Positions 35,067 through 43,366 of a DNA stretch of 64,000 nt are shown here, piece after piece. Location of the stretch: contig NZ_JAGPYK010000006.1 of assembly GCF_018070045.1 (NCBI RefSeq), forward strand, positions 273,874 to 337,873, read 5' to 3'. This stretch comes from Micromonospora sp. U21. Its GTDB lineage: Bacteria > Actinomycetota > Actinomycetes > Mycobacteriales > Micromonosporaceae. The notes beneath the pieces are model-generated. The model saw only the letters and a list, made by a program, of their open reading frames with translations. It had not been told where the DNA came from and made no database searches. Position 1 is the stretch's first letter. Every line of letters starts with the position of its first letter. The translations under genes and the position numbers were made by a program.

Positions 35067-36149
35067 GTGGTCGAGTTTCGCCGCAAGCGACCGGTGATGA
35101 TCGCGATGGACCTGGCGCGGTTGGCGGTCATCATGACGATCCCGGTCGCGTACGCATTCGGCGTGCTCAGCTTCGTCCAGCTGCTGGTCGTCTCGGCCGT
35201 GGTCGCCGCAGCCAAGATCGCCTTCAACGCCGCCGGCGGCGCCTACCTCGAGGCCCTCGTCCGGCCGGATGACCTGCTCGTGGCGAACGCGCGGTTCGAG
35301 TCGACGACGTGGAGCTCCATCGCCGTCGGGCCGCCGCTGGGCGGCGCGGCGATCGGCCTGCTCGGACCGGTCACCACCGTGGTGGCCGACGCACTCAGCC
35401 ATCTGTTGTCCGCGCTGGGCATCACGGCGATCCGCGGCCGGGAGGAACACCCGCAGCGACCCGGCACGCGCCGGGCCCGGGCCAACGAGTTGCTCGACGG
35501 CTGGCGACACCTCCTGACCCACCCCGGCCTGCGGGCGCTCTACCTCAACCACCTGCTCGTCAGCGGACTGATCATGGCCACGGAGCCGCTGTTGGCCGTC
35601 CTCCTGCTCCGCCAGCTCGGATTCCCACCCTGGCAGTACGGCCTCGCCTTCGCCGTCCCCTGCGTCGGCGCACTCATCGGCTCACGCCTCGCCCGCGGTG
35701 TCGTGGCGCGGTATGGCGGACACCGGATCCTCCGCACCGTCGGCACCCTGCGGGCGGTCTGGCTGATCGGCCTCGCCTTCGTCCAGCCCGGTGTCGCCGG
35801 CCTCGCGACCGTGATGGCTGTTGAGCTCGCGATCATCATCAGCATGAGCCTGTACAACCCGGTGCTCGCCACCTGTCGACTCGAACACACGCCCAAGGAC
35901 CGCGTCGCCCGGACCCTGTCGGCCTGGTCGATCAGCAGCAGCGCCTCCATCGCCATCCTCAGCGCGGTGGGCGGACTGCTCGCCAACGCCACCAGCGCGC
36001 GCACGGCCATCGCGGTCGCGGGACTGCTCATCCTCGCCAGCCCGCTGCTGCTGACCCGCCGCAGAGATCTCGCAGCCGTACCCGACCTCGGCCTGACAGC
36101 AGCCGGTCGCCAACCACAGACAGCAGGCGTTTCGCGGGAAGCCGGCTAA
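35067..36149 (+). pseudogene. MFS transporter lacking its N-terminal helices
   Basis: A major-facilitator protein resembling enterobactin/multidrug exporters, but beginning in the loop after helix 2 (VVEFRRKRPVMIAMDLARLA). Helices 3-12 follow normally (LGPVTTVVADALSHLLSAL; LARGVVARYGGHRILRTVG). GGGGGAGG lies eight bases before GTG 35067, so a 360-aa truncated protein could still be made, although a functional transporter is unlikely. The 250 bases upstream (34814-35066) contain no missing helices, so the 5' end was replaced or deleted. It could also be a misassembled or genuinely short protein. Confidence 0.72.
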
Positions 36150-36320
36150 GGGGCTGGGAAACGCCTGAGGCGCACCGGAGAAAGAGCGGGTGGCGGACCA
36201 GTCGGAGGGTGGCGCGGATTGCCTGTCTTCTATACCGTGACACGGTTGCAGGCGGCTACTTCCCCGACAGGGCGGTTCCGCGACCGGATTCGCGTACGTA
36301 GTCGACGTGAGGGGTTCGTC

Positions 36321-37154
36321 GTGACCATGGACTCGCAGGCGACCGACCGGCCCGACGCCGGCGAGGTCGACGTGCAGCAGGGGATCGACACGTCGGTGCC
36401 GCACTCGGCACGGATCTGGAACTACTGGCTCGGCGGCAAGGACAACTTCGCGGTCGATCGTGAGGCCGGCGACCAGTACCGGCAGGTCTTCCCCGGCGTC
36501 GTCGACGTGGCGCGCGCCTCCCGGCAGTTCCTGGTCCGCTCGATCGCGTTCCTCGCCGGTGAGGCCGGCGTCCGCCAGTTCCTCGACGTCGGCACCGGCC
36601 TGCCGACTGCCAACAACACCCATGAGGTGGCACAGCGGATCGTGCCGGACGCGCGGATCGTCTACGTCGACAGCGACCCGCTGGTGCTGGTGCACGCCCG
36701 CGCGCTGCTGGTCAGCACGGCCGAGGGCAGGACCGCCTACATCGACGCCGACCTGCGCGATCCGGCCGGGGTCATCGCCGAGGCCGGCAAGACGCTCGAC
36801 TTCCAGCAGCCGATCGGCCTCATTCTCAGCGGCGTCATGGGTCACGTGCCCGACTACGAGGCGGCACGCTCGATCACGCGGCAGCTGCTGGCGCCGCTGC
36901 CGAGCGGCAGTTACCTCTCGCTCAACGACGGCAGCAGCCTGATCAGCCCCGAGATGCAGCAGGCGCAGGACGACTACAACGACACCGGGGCGACCCCGTA
37001 CACGCTGCGCTCGCCCGACCAGATCGCGGGGTTCTTCGAGGGCCTGGATCTGGTGGAGCCGGGCGTCGTGCCGTGCCCGCAGTGGCGACCCGACGACGCG
37101 GTCGACACGCCGCCCGACATCGACGCCTTCGGCGGGGTAGGCCGCAAGCGCTGA
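36321..37154 (+). CDS. SAM-dependent methyltransferase, DUF574 family
   Basis: A 277-aa methyltransferase of the DUF574 group, abundant in Streptomyces and Micromonospora. Residues 25-50 carry the signature SARIWNYWLGGKDNFAVDRE; the SAM-binding motif is FLDVGTGLPTANNTHEVAQ near residue 90, followed by IVYVDSDPLVL. The substrates of the family are unknown. GTG 36321 is preferred because GAGGGG lies six bases before it; ATG 36327 is the alternative. It is monocistronic, with convergent decayed regulator genes after it. Confidence 0.9.
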   Translation: MTMDSQATDRPDAGEVDVQQGIDTSVPHSARIWNYWLGGKDNFAVDREAGDQYRQVFPGVVDVARASRQFLVRSIAFLAGEAGVRQFLDVGTGLPTANNTHEVAQRIVPDARIVYVDSDPLVLVHARALLVSTAEGRTAYIDADLRDPAGVIAEAGKTLDFQQPIGLILSGVMGHVPDYEAARSITRQLLAPLPSGSYLSLNDGSSLISPEMQQAQDDYNDTGATPYTLRSPDQIAGFFEGLDLVEPGVVPCPQWRPDDAVDTPPDIDAFGGVGRKR

Positions 37155-37191
37155 GACTCCGGCGGTCGGAGGGTGGATCAGCTGACCGTCC

Positions 37192-37835
37192 TTACGAAAG
37201 GCCGGCCTGGATGGCCAGGATGGCCACTCGCACGCGGTCGCGGCTGCCGGTCTTTGCCAGCACGTTCGCGACGTGGGTTTGACCGTGCTCATTGATAGAT
37301 GAAGATGTTGTGCGATCTCGTCGTTGTTGAGCCCGGCACCGATCAACGTGAGCACGTCGGTCTCGCGCGCGGTCAGCTGGTAGGCGGCGAGGTCCACGTG
37401 GGTAGCCGGGCCGGTCGCCCGTACACGTTCGAGGACGGCGCCGGTGACCGCGGCCGAGAGGATCGCGCCGCCGGCAGCGACTGTGCGTACGGCGGACATG
37501 AGGTCGTGGGCACTACTGCGTTTGAGGAGGAACCCACGCGCCCCGGAGGCGATGGCGTCCAGGACGTATGCGTCATCGTCAAAGGTGGTGACGATGATGA
37601 CGGCCGGCGCATGGGGAATCGTCGCCAGCTCAAGGGTGGCTTGCAGGCCGTCCAGGACCGGCATGCGGATGTCGACGAGGGCGACGTCGATGCGGGGATC
37701 GAGGCGGACGGCATCGAGAAGCTCCCGCCCGTCCGCGGCTTCGGCTGCGACGTGGATGTCCGACTGGGAACGCAGAATCTGGCTGAAGCCGTCGCGGACC
37801 AGATGCTGGTCGTCGGCGATCACGACACGGATCAT
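37192..37835 (-). pseudogene. NarL-family response regulator with a frameshift in the HTH
   Basis: An intact receiver domain (VVIADDQHLVRDGFSQIL, VALVDIRMPVLDG, LLKRSSAHDL) and the first half of a LuxR HTH (LTARETDVLTLIGAGLNNDE). At 37277-37280 one A appears to be missing: the frame leaves the HTH just after LSMSTVK, whereas the next frame gives the expected THVANVLAKTGSRDRVRVAI and a stop at 37192. The readable frame runs on for hundreds of codons without meaning. It is a broken regulator or a sequencing error. The ATG at 37835 overlaps the stop of a kinase remnant. Confidence 0.82.
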
Positions 37836-38017
37836 GGCTTCGCCACCGGCAGGCTGGCCTCCAGCACCGTACCGCCGGCGGGGCGCCGGTTCACGTGAGC
37901 GCTGCGGCCGAGCGCCCGCGCGCGTTCCTCGATGCCGAGCAGTCCCGAGCCGCGCGTTACGGCCTGGGGCGGACCGATCCCGTTGTCGCTCACCCGCAGC
38001 CGGGCATGGCCGGAAAC
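37832..38017 (-). pseudogene. Histidine-kinase C-terminal remnant
   Basis: About 60 codons of a HATPase end: RLRVSDNGIGPPQAV, then GSGLLGIEERARALG and TVLEASLPVAKP. The stop overlaps the broken regulator's ATG, as in an intact kinase-regulator operon. The rest of the kinase is gone; upstream of 38017 the sequence changes to unrelated DNA and then the DUF6069 gene end. Confidence 0.75.
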
Positions 38018-38063
38018 AAGTTCGCTCGCGCACGCCCTTGCGCCGCGTCCCGTTGCCGGATCG

Positions 38064-38519
38064 TCAATCGGTCCGGGTGCGGAGGCTCCGCGCCAGGGTG
38101 GGGATCATCACCGTCGCAGGGACGAGGTGCAGCCCGAGGAGGGCGGTGGTGGTGGCGGTGTTCGCCCCGGAGAGGATGGGTGGGACCAACGAGATCGCGG
38201 TCAGCGACACTGCCGTCCACACGAATCGCTCGGCGGGGCGAGCGCTCCACCGAAGAAGAGCGACGGCAATGACGATGCCCACGACCGAGAAGAAGCCGGT
38301 CACCACGGCGAACCCGGACAACGGGATGGTCTCGCCACCATCGGGGACCTCGAAGTCGACGCCGACGGCCTGGGCAAGCGCAGCGGCGAGGGTGGTGGCC
38401 ACCGTCGCTGCGAGCGTGGCAACGAAGCCGGTGCCGGTGAGCCTGCGGAGTCGGTGGGTGTGGCTGGCCTGGCCCGATGTCGGGCCTGCGACAACGCCGG
38501 TGTCATTCATGCTGTCCAT
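38064..38519 (-). CDS. DUF6069-family membrane protein
   Basis: A 151-aa protein with four hydrophobic helices and the DUF6069 pattern: AQAVGVDFEVPDGGETIPLS in the first loop, then GFAVVTGFFSVVGIVIAVAL and LLRWSARPAERFVWTAVS. The function is unknown. ATG 38519 is chosen because GGAGG lies five bases before it, in the 11-base gap after the preceding gene, so it is probably the last gene of the sigma-factor operon. Confidence 0.85.
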   Translation of the reverse strand: MDSMNDTGVVAGPTSGQASHTHRLRRLTGTGFVATLAATVATTLAAALAQAVGVDFEVPDGGETIPLSGFAVVTGFFSVVGIVIAVALLRWSARPAERFVWTAVSLTAISLVPPILSGANTATTTALLGLHLVPATVMIPTLARSLRTRTD

Positions 38520-38530
38520 GCCATCCTCCA

Positions 38531-38809
38531 TCATTCGGTGACTGGCGTAGGGGTGTGTTGACTGGCATGTGACGGTCCTGGCCGTGGGGTGACGATGCGC
38601 ACCCTCGCCGTGCGACGGCCGGGGTTCCGCAGGGCGCGGACGCCGGTGCCGCGGAGCCAGAACCCGGCGTCGCGTCCCAAAACCGGCCCGGGCTCGCCGT
38701 CGCGCAGCTCCAGCTGCACCCGCCCGCGGGTGACGACGCCGAACGCGTCGCACCACTCGGCCGCGACCACCGCGACACGCGCGCCACCGCGCAGCGCGAG
38801 CGTCCGCAC
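38531..38809 (-). CDS. Small beta-rich protein following the sigma factor
   Basis: A 92-aa protein, beta-rich in the main part (GARVAVVAAEWCDAFGVVTR, GRVQLELRDGEPGPVLGRDA, VRALRNPGRRTARVRIVTP), which recalls a small cupin-like barrel, with a Pro/Thr-rich tail. The GTG at 38809 has GGAG eight bases upstream, inside the end of the sigma-factor gene. It starts five bases after that gene's stop. It could be a regulator or ligand-binding partner of the sigma factor, but I do not recognise the family. Confidence 0.7.
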   Translation of the reverse strand: MRTLALRGGARVAVVAAEWCDAFGVVTRGRVQLELRDGEPGPVLGRDAGFWLRGTGVRALRNPGRRTARVRIVTPRPGPSHASQHTPTPVTE

Positions 38810-38814
38810 CGGGA

Positions 38815-39828
38815 CTACTCCGTGCCGTCCGTCGGCAGGCGCTCCGGCAGCCCGAGCCGCGGGAACTGGTCGTCGTGGAAGATGACGATCTCGGTGATCG
38901 CCCCGCCGGTGACGCGCAGGACGTCGATCGTCAGCGGCAGGTACGCGCCCTCCCGCTCCCGCCACAGGTAGAAGGCGACGGCCGGCTGCCGGTTCACCGA
39001 GGTGCGGACCGCGCGCAGGCCCTTCATGCGATCGAATCCATCCTCGACCCAGCTGTTCACCACCGCGTCGCGGCCGGTGTACAGGCCCGGCGTGGGCGGC
39101 ATCGAGCAGCGGACGTCGTCCCGCAGCATGGCAGCGAGCACGTCGATGTCCGTGGCCACGCTGGCGTCGGTGAAGCGGCGCACCAGCTCGCGCGTCCCGG
39201 CGTCCTCCTCGCCGCCGGTCCAGTCCTGCCGCTCGGCGGGCAGGTGCTCCCGCATGCCGGCGCGGGCCCGCTGCAGCGCGCTGTTCACGGAGTTGACGGA
39301 GTCCCCGAGGAGTTCCGCGACGTCCTTCGCCGGCCAGTCGAGCACGTCCCGCAGGATCAGCACGGCCCGCGGGCGCGGCGCGAGGTGCTGGACCGCGACC
39401 AGGTACGCCAACTCGATCGTCTCCCGCGCGACGGCGAGGGCCTCCGGCTCGTCCGCGTCGCCCGCGGGCAGCTCGTCGAGCAGCCGGTCCGGGTAGGGCT
39501 GCAGCCACAGCACCTCGCCGCCGGTCGCGGGCTCCGGGCGGCGTTTGGCGAGCAGGTCCAGGCAGGCGTTGGTGGCGATCCGGTACAGCCAGGCCCGGAA
39601 CGTCGACCGCCCCTCGAAGGTCTCCCGCCGCCGCCAGGCACGGAGGAACGTCTCCTGCACGGTGTCCTCGGCGTCCTCGAACGACCCGAGCATCCGGTAG
39701 CAGTGCACGTGCAGCTCCCGCCGGTGCCGCTGCGCCAGCCCTGAGAACGCCGGCTCGTCGACCCCGCCCAGACCGCTCCCGCCCAGCCCGCTCACACCCA
39801 ACTCCTCCAGCCGCGTGTCCGCACTCAT
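38815..39828 (-). CDS. SigG-like ECF sigma factor with C-terminal SnoaL domain
   Basis: A 337-aa extracytoplasmic-function sigma factor. Region 2 contains HRRELHVHCYRMLGSFEDAE and TFRAWLYRIATNACLDLL; the linker has WLQPYPDRLL; region 4 contains APRPRAVLILRDVLDWPAKD and DSVNSVNSALQRARAGMREH. A SnoaL-like domain follows (residues 205-335), as in SigG/SigJ-type and ECF41-type factors, where it controls activity in place of an anti-sigma factor. AAGGA lies seven bases before the ATG. TGTCAC at 39882-39887 (minus strand) resembles the -35 of such self-regulated factors. Two small genes follow in the operon. Confidence 0.9.
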   Translation of the reverse strand: MSADTRLEELGVSGLGGSGLGGVDEPAFSGLAQRHRRELHVHCYRMLGSFEDAEDTVQETFLRAWRRRETFEGRSTFRAWLYRIATNACLDLLAKRRPEPATGGEVLWLQPYPDRLLDELPAGDADEPEALAVARETIELAYLVAVQHLAPRPRAVLILRDVLDWPAKDVAELLGDSVNSVNSALQRARAGMREHLPAERQDWTGGEEDAGTRELVRRFTDASVATDIDVLAAMLRDDVRCSMPPTPGLYTGRDAVVNSWVEDGFDRMKGLRAVRTSVNRQPAVAFYLWREREGAYLPLTIDVLRVTGGAITEIVIFHDDQFPRLGLPERLPTDGTE

Positions 39829-40142
39829 CACGTCATCCTTCCGTCTCGTCGTGTCCCGTCGTAGGTGTGACGGGTGCGGGCGTGACAACTCATCACCAGG
39901 GTCCGTATGGCCCGCACCATTGCGATCGCCCGGGAGTGGCCGCAGCGCAGCTTGGTCGGGATTTTCAGGTCTTGAGGGTGGCGACGGTGCGTTCGCCGAG
40001 CCGGGAAGTGCCGCCGACACCCAGACGAGGCGTCCGGCCGCAGCCGCGCGGCCGACGTCGACGCAGACCCTCTTTGAGAATGACGCCGATGTGGTCGGAG
40101 ATGCGCGGTAATGTCCGACTCGCTGAGACGGGGGTAAAGACC
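39829..40142. other. Intergenic region without a gene (314 bases)
   Basis: Divergent promoter region between the sigma-factor and hemerythrin-hydrolase genes. Apart from the TGTCAC element noted for the sigma gene, I see only very short open frames (the longest begins ATG 39907, 22 codons) and no palindrome of note. Confidence 0.6.
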
Positions 40143-41729
40143 ATGGGACTTTCGTACGAGACGCAGCCGGGGGACATCGACCACCTGATCGCTGACGATC
40201 ATGCGGTGGTGTCGCGGTTGTTCGAGCACTTGGAGGCCGGGCGGGGTGACCGCCGGACGTTGACCGATCAGGTCGGCTTCAACCTGGCGCTGCACGCCGA
40301 CGCCGAGGAACGGACCCTGTATCCGCAGATGGCGGATGCCGGTGAAGCTGATGACGCTCGCCACGCACGCGACGAGCATCACGCGGTCAAGGAGCAGCTG
40401 ATCGTCCTGGATCGGGCAGAGCCGGGCAGCGGAGAGTTCGAGCAGGCGCTGGTGACGTTGATGGCCGACATTCGCGAGCACGTAGCGGAGGAGGAGGGCG
40501 ATTTCCTGCCGGAGTTTCGCCGCGCGGTGGGGGCCGAGGTCATGGCCCGCCTCGGCGGGGAGTTCCTGGCGGCGAAGCGGGCCGCGCCGACTCGGGCGCA
40601 CCCGAACGCCCCGTCCAGCGGAGCCGGGCACAAACTCGCCGACCCCGCCGCTGTCCTGCTCGACAAGGGACGGGACAGGGTCTCGGGCCGAGACCGACGA
40701 CTCGCCACCGACGCCTCGGGTCTGCTCGACCCGCAGGCCCAGCGGCTACTGGACGCCTTCGCCGCGTTGCGTCCGCTGCCACCGGAGATCCTCACCCCGG
40801 AACAGGCCCGCCAGCAACCCACGCTCGTCGACGCCGTCCACCGGATCTTGACCGAGGACGGCCGGTCCACGGAATCGGAGCCTGTCGGAGCGGTGGAGGA
40901 AGTGTCGGTGCCGATCGCGGACGGTCACCGCCTCAAGCTGCGCGTCTACCACCCCCGTGAGTCCGGAGCCGGTGCCGCGCCGGTGGTGATGTGGGTCCAC
41001 GGCGGCGGCTGGGTTCTCCACGGCGTGGACACCTATGATGCGTCCTGCCGAGGCTTGGTCAACCGGACTGGTGCGATCGTGGTGTCGCCCGAGTACCGTC
41101 GGGCCCCCGAGCATCCCTTCCCCGCAGCTCACGACGACGTCCTCGCCTGTTGGCGCTGGCTGCGCGGGCACGCGTCGGAGTTCGGAGGTGACCCCACACG
41201 TGTCGCCATTGGTGGCGAGTCGGTCGGCGCGACGATGGCCGCTGCCACCTGCCTACAGTTGGCGCAGGCTGGTGAGCCAGGCCCGGCAGCCCAGGTCCTG
41301 GTCTACCCGCTGGCCACCGCGCAGCAGTTCGGCGACTCGATGATCGACGCAGCCGACGCGCGCCCGCTGAACCGGCCGCTGCTGTCCTGGATGGCGATGC
41401 ATGCCTTCGCCGGCGTGCCCGAGGGCGCCCAGGATTCCCGTGTTGACCTGCTCTCCCTCGACGCCGCGCAGCTGCGGAGCATGCCACCGACGCTGGTCAT
41501 CACCGACGAGCGTGACGTGCTGCGTAGCCAGGGGCAGGAGTTCGCCCGCCACCTACAGGCCGCAGGCGTGGAGAGCTCCCTGGCTCATTACGACGGGATG
41601 ATGCACGAATTCTTTGGTGCCGCCGTCGTACTCGACAAGGCAGCGCACGCCCAGCAGGCCGCCGCCGACCATCTCACTCGGCGTTTCGCGCAACCTGCGG
41701 CAGCAGACCGAACCGCCCGTCGAGCCTGA
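40143..41729 (+). CDS. Hemerythrin-alpha/beta-hydrolase fusion protein
   Basis: A 528-aa protein with two enzymatic modules in one frame. Residues 1-150 are an HHE hemerythrin-like di-iron domain (DIDHLIADDHAVVSRLFEHL, NLALHADAEERTLYP, ARDEHHAVKEQL, HVAEEEGDFLPEFR). Residues about 200-520 are a hormone-sensitive-lipase-type hydrolase: oxyanion motif MWVHGGGWVLHG, nucleophile elbow GGESVGATMAA, catalytic Asp in VITDERDVLRSQG and His in YDGMMHEFFGA. GGGGG lies upstream of the ATG. Both halves look complete, which speaks against an assembly error. The family role might couple oxygen or iron sensing to ester or lipid hydrolysis; this is inference. Confidence 0.88.
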   Translation: MGLSYETQPGDIDHLIADDHAVVSRLFEHLEAGRGDRRTLTDQVGFNLALHADAEERTLYPQMADAGEADDARHARDEHHAVKEQLIVLDRAEPGSGEFEQALVTLMADIREHVAEEEGDFLPEFRRAVGAEVMARLGGEFLAAKRAAPTRAHPNAPSSGAGHKLADPAAVLLDKGRDRVSGRDRRLATDASGLLDPQAQRLLDAFAALRPLPPEILTPEQARQQPTLVDAVHRILTEDGRSTESEPVGAVEEVSVPIADGHRLKLRVYHPRESGAGAAPVVMWVHGGGWVLHGVDTYDASCRGLVNRTGAIVVSPEYRRAPEHPFPAAHDDVLACWRWLRGHASEFGGDPTRVAIGGESVGATMAAATCLQLAQAGEPGPAAQVLVYPLATAQQFGDSMIDAADARPLNRPLLSWMAMHAFAGVPEGAQDSRVDLLSLDAAQLRSMPPTLVITDERDVLRSQGQEFARHLQAAGVESSLAHYDGMMHEFFGAAVVLDKAAHAQQAAADHLTRRFAQPAAADRTARRA

Positions 41730-41741
41730 GTCATCGACAAC

Positions 41742-41779
41742 CGTCAGCTCCCGGTTCGCAAGAGAGCCGGGAGCTGACG
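41742..41779. terminator. Perfect 13-bp terminator hairpin
   Basis: CGTCAGCTCCCGG (41742-41754) pairs exactly with 41767-41779 around a 12-base loop, just after the fusion gene and before the convergent SDR end. Confidence 0.75.
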
Positions 41780-41916
41780 TGGCGGCGCATCCACGATCGC
41801 CTGCTGTTTCGGGCCGAGGTCGTACGCCGGGGCGGCACCGTACCCAGTGCACGGTCACCGGCATGCTCCGGCCCCGCACCTGTTTCCAAGCTGCGTGTCT
41901 GTTCTGCCCGCTGCCG

Positions 41917-42681
41917 TCAGGCGGCGGTCATGCCGCCGTCGATCGCGAGTGCGGCTCCCGTGATGAACCTGGTCTCGTCGCTCAGCAGGAAGGCCGCGAA
42001 AGCGGCGATCTCTTCGGGCCGCCCAATTCGTCCCACCGGGTGCATCGCACCGGCAACACGGATGGCCTCCTCCGGGTTCTCGCCCATCGCGCCCCGCAGG
42101 AGCGGGGTGTCAACGCCGCCGGTGACAAGCGCGTTGATCCGCACACCCGTCGCGGCCACGTCGAGCGCCGCCGACCGGGTGAGCCCGATGACGCCGTGCT
42201 TGGCGGCGCTGTAGGGGGACATGCCAGCCGCACCCGTGACAGCGACGTTGGAGGCGTTGTTCAGGATCGATCCGCCGCCGGACGCCTGCAGCGCGGGAAT
42301 CTGGTACTTCAGACCGAAGAAGACGCTGTCGAGGTTGAGCGCCATCTCGGCATGCCATGCGTCGTTGTCGATCTCGCTGACCGGACCCAGCGCGGTGGCC
42401 GCGCCGACGTTGTTGAAGGCGCCGTCGAGCCGGCCGTAGTGGTCGACCGCCCGGCCGACCAGCTCCTCCACCTCGGCCCCGACCGTCACATCTGTCGGCA
42501 CGAAGATCGCGTCCCGCCCGGCGGAGCGCAGTTCGGCGAGGAATGCTTCACCCGCGTCCTTGCCGCGTGCCGCCAGGACGACCTTCGCACCCTCGGCGGC
42601 GAGCCGCTCCACGACGGCCCGCCCCATGCCGGAGGTGGCACCGGTGACCAAAATGACCTTGTCCGTGAAACGCATGGACAC
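41917..42681 (-). CDS. Short-chain dehydrogenase/reductase
   Basis: A classical SDR of about 254 aa. It has the NAD(P)-binding TGATSGMGRAV (near residue 12), NNVGAATALG, and the catalytic Ser/Tyr/Lys in LNNASN and YSAAKHG. It ends with FITGAALAIDGGMTAA. The substrate is unknown. GTG 42681 is chosen because AAGGA lies six bases upstream; ATG 42675 is two codons later. A -10-like TATAGT (42822-42827, minus strand) and a set of CGTCCGC half-sites lie about 140 bases upstream. Confidence 0.9.
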   Translation of the reverse strand: MSMRFTDKVILVTGATSGMGRAVVERLAAEGAKVVLAARGKDAGEAFLAELRSAGRDAIFVPTDVTVGAEVEELVGRAVDHYGRLDGAFNNVGAATALGPVSEIDNDAWHAEMALNLDSVFFGLKYQIPALQASGGGSILNNASNVAVTGAAGMSPYSAAKHGVIGLTRSAALDVAATGVRINALVTGGVDTPLLRGAMGENPEEAIRVAGAMHPVGRIGRPEEIAAFAAFLLSDETRFITGAALAIDGGMTAA

Positions 42682-42809
42682 GATCAGTCCTTGTCTCTGT
42701 TTCCGGGGTGGGTGATCCAAGCGGGTGCGCACGAGTCGTCCGGCCCGGGACTGACATCAGTCATCCGGGGTCCCGTTCTCCATCGCACCTCGTGGGAACG
42801 GACGTCTGT

Positions 42810-42854
42810 CGTCCGCTTTCAGCACTATACCCCAGGCGGACGGGAATCGTCCGC
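42810..42854 (-). promoter_or_regulatory. Three GCGGACG half-sites around the SDR promoter
   Basis: CGTCCGC at 42810-42816 and 42848-42854 and GCGGACG at 42836-42842. The last two form an inverted repeat with a five-base gap near the -35, and the first covers the transcription start predicted from TATAGT. This is probably a repressor site. Confidence 0.45.
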
Positions 42855-42908
42855 TTCTCCGGGCGATCGCCGAGGTGACCCTGGCCACCGCGTCACGAGG
42901 GTCGCAGC

Positions 42909-43251
42909 TCAGGACTGCGCGGGCGTCCTGTTTCGGACCGCGGTGGTCGACCTGACGTTCTCGACGTGGCGAACGCTGATGATGCGGTCCAGGCCGCGGT
43001 CGAGAAAGCCGAACCGCATGGCTGCCGTGGCCGCCTCTGTCGCGTACCCAAATCCCCAGGACCGTCGGTCGAGCCGCCACCCGATCTCCACGCCGGCATC
43101 ACCTCTTCTGCAAGCCTTCGGCGCTCTGCCGGCGATCGCGCATGGAGCCGTCCATGATGTAGCGCATGACCTTCGGGTCGGCGTTGATGGCCGCCAGGGC
43201 GTCGAGGTCGTTGTTCGGCCAACCGCGCAGGGTCAACCGGCCGGTCTCCAT
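42909..43251 (-). pseudogene. GNAT acetyltransferase, internally deleted and frameshifted
   Basis: The start (METGRLTLRGWPNNDLDALA) and the later core (VEIGWRLDRRSWGFGYATEA) of a RimJ/RimL-type GNAT are both present, but in different frames and with about 35 central residues missing between GSMRDRRQSAEGLQ and the core. The acetyl-CoA loop GFGYATEA is intact, but the C-terminus ends early in the wrong sequence. This is a clear relic. Confidence 0.75.
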
Positions 43252-43366
43252 GGTGATCACGGATTCATTCTGGGTACCGCAACCGCCCTCCTCAAGGCCG
43301 ACCCTCCGGGCACGCCGCCGCTGCGCCGCCGGCGGCCGGTGACACACTCGTTCCGGCACTTCCCGG

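Noticed and set aside
39865..39887. A complete ECF41 consensus promoter upstream of the sigma gene
   Set aside because: TGTCAC is present, but no CGTC stands at the expected 16-base distance, so only the -35-like element is noted.
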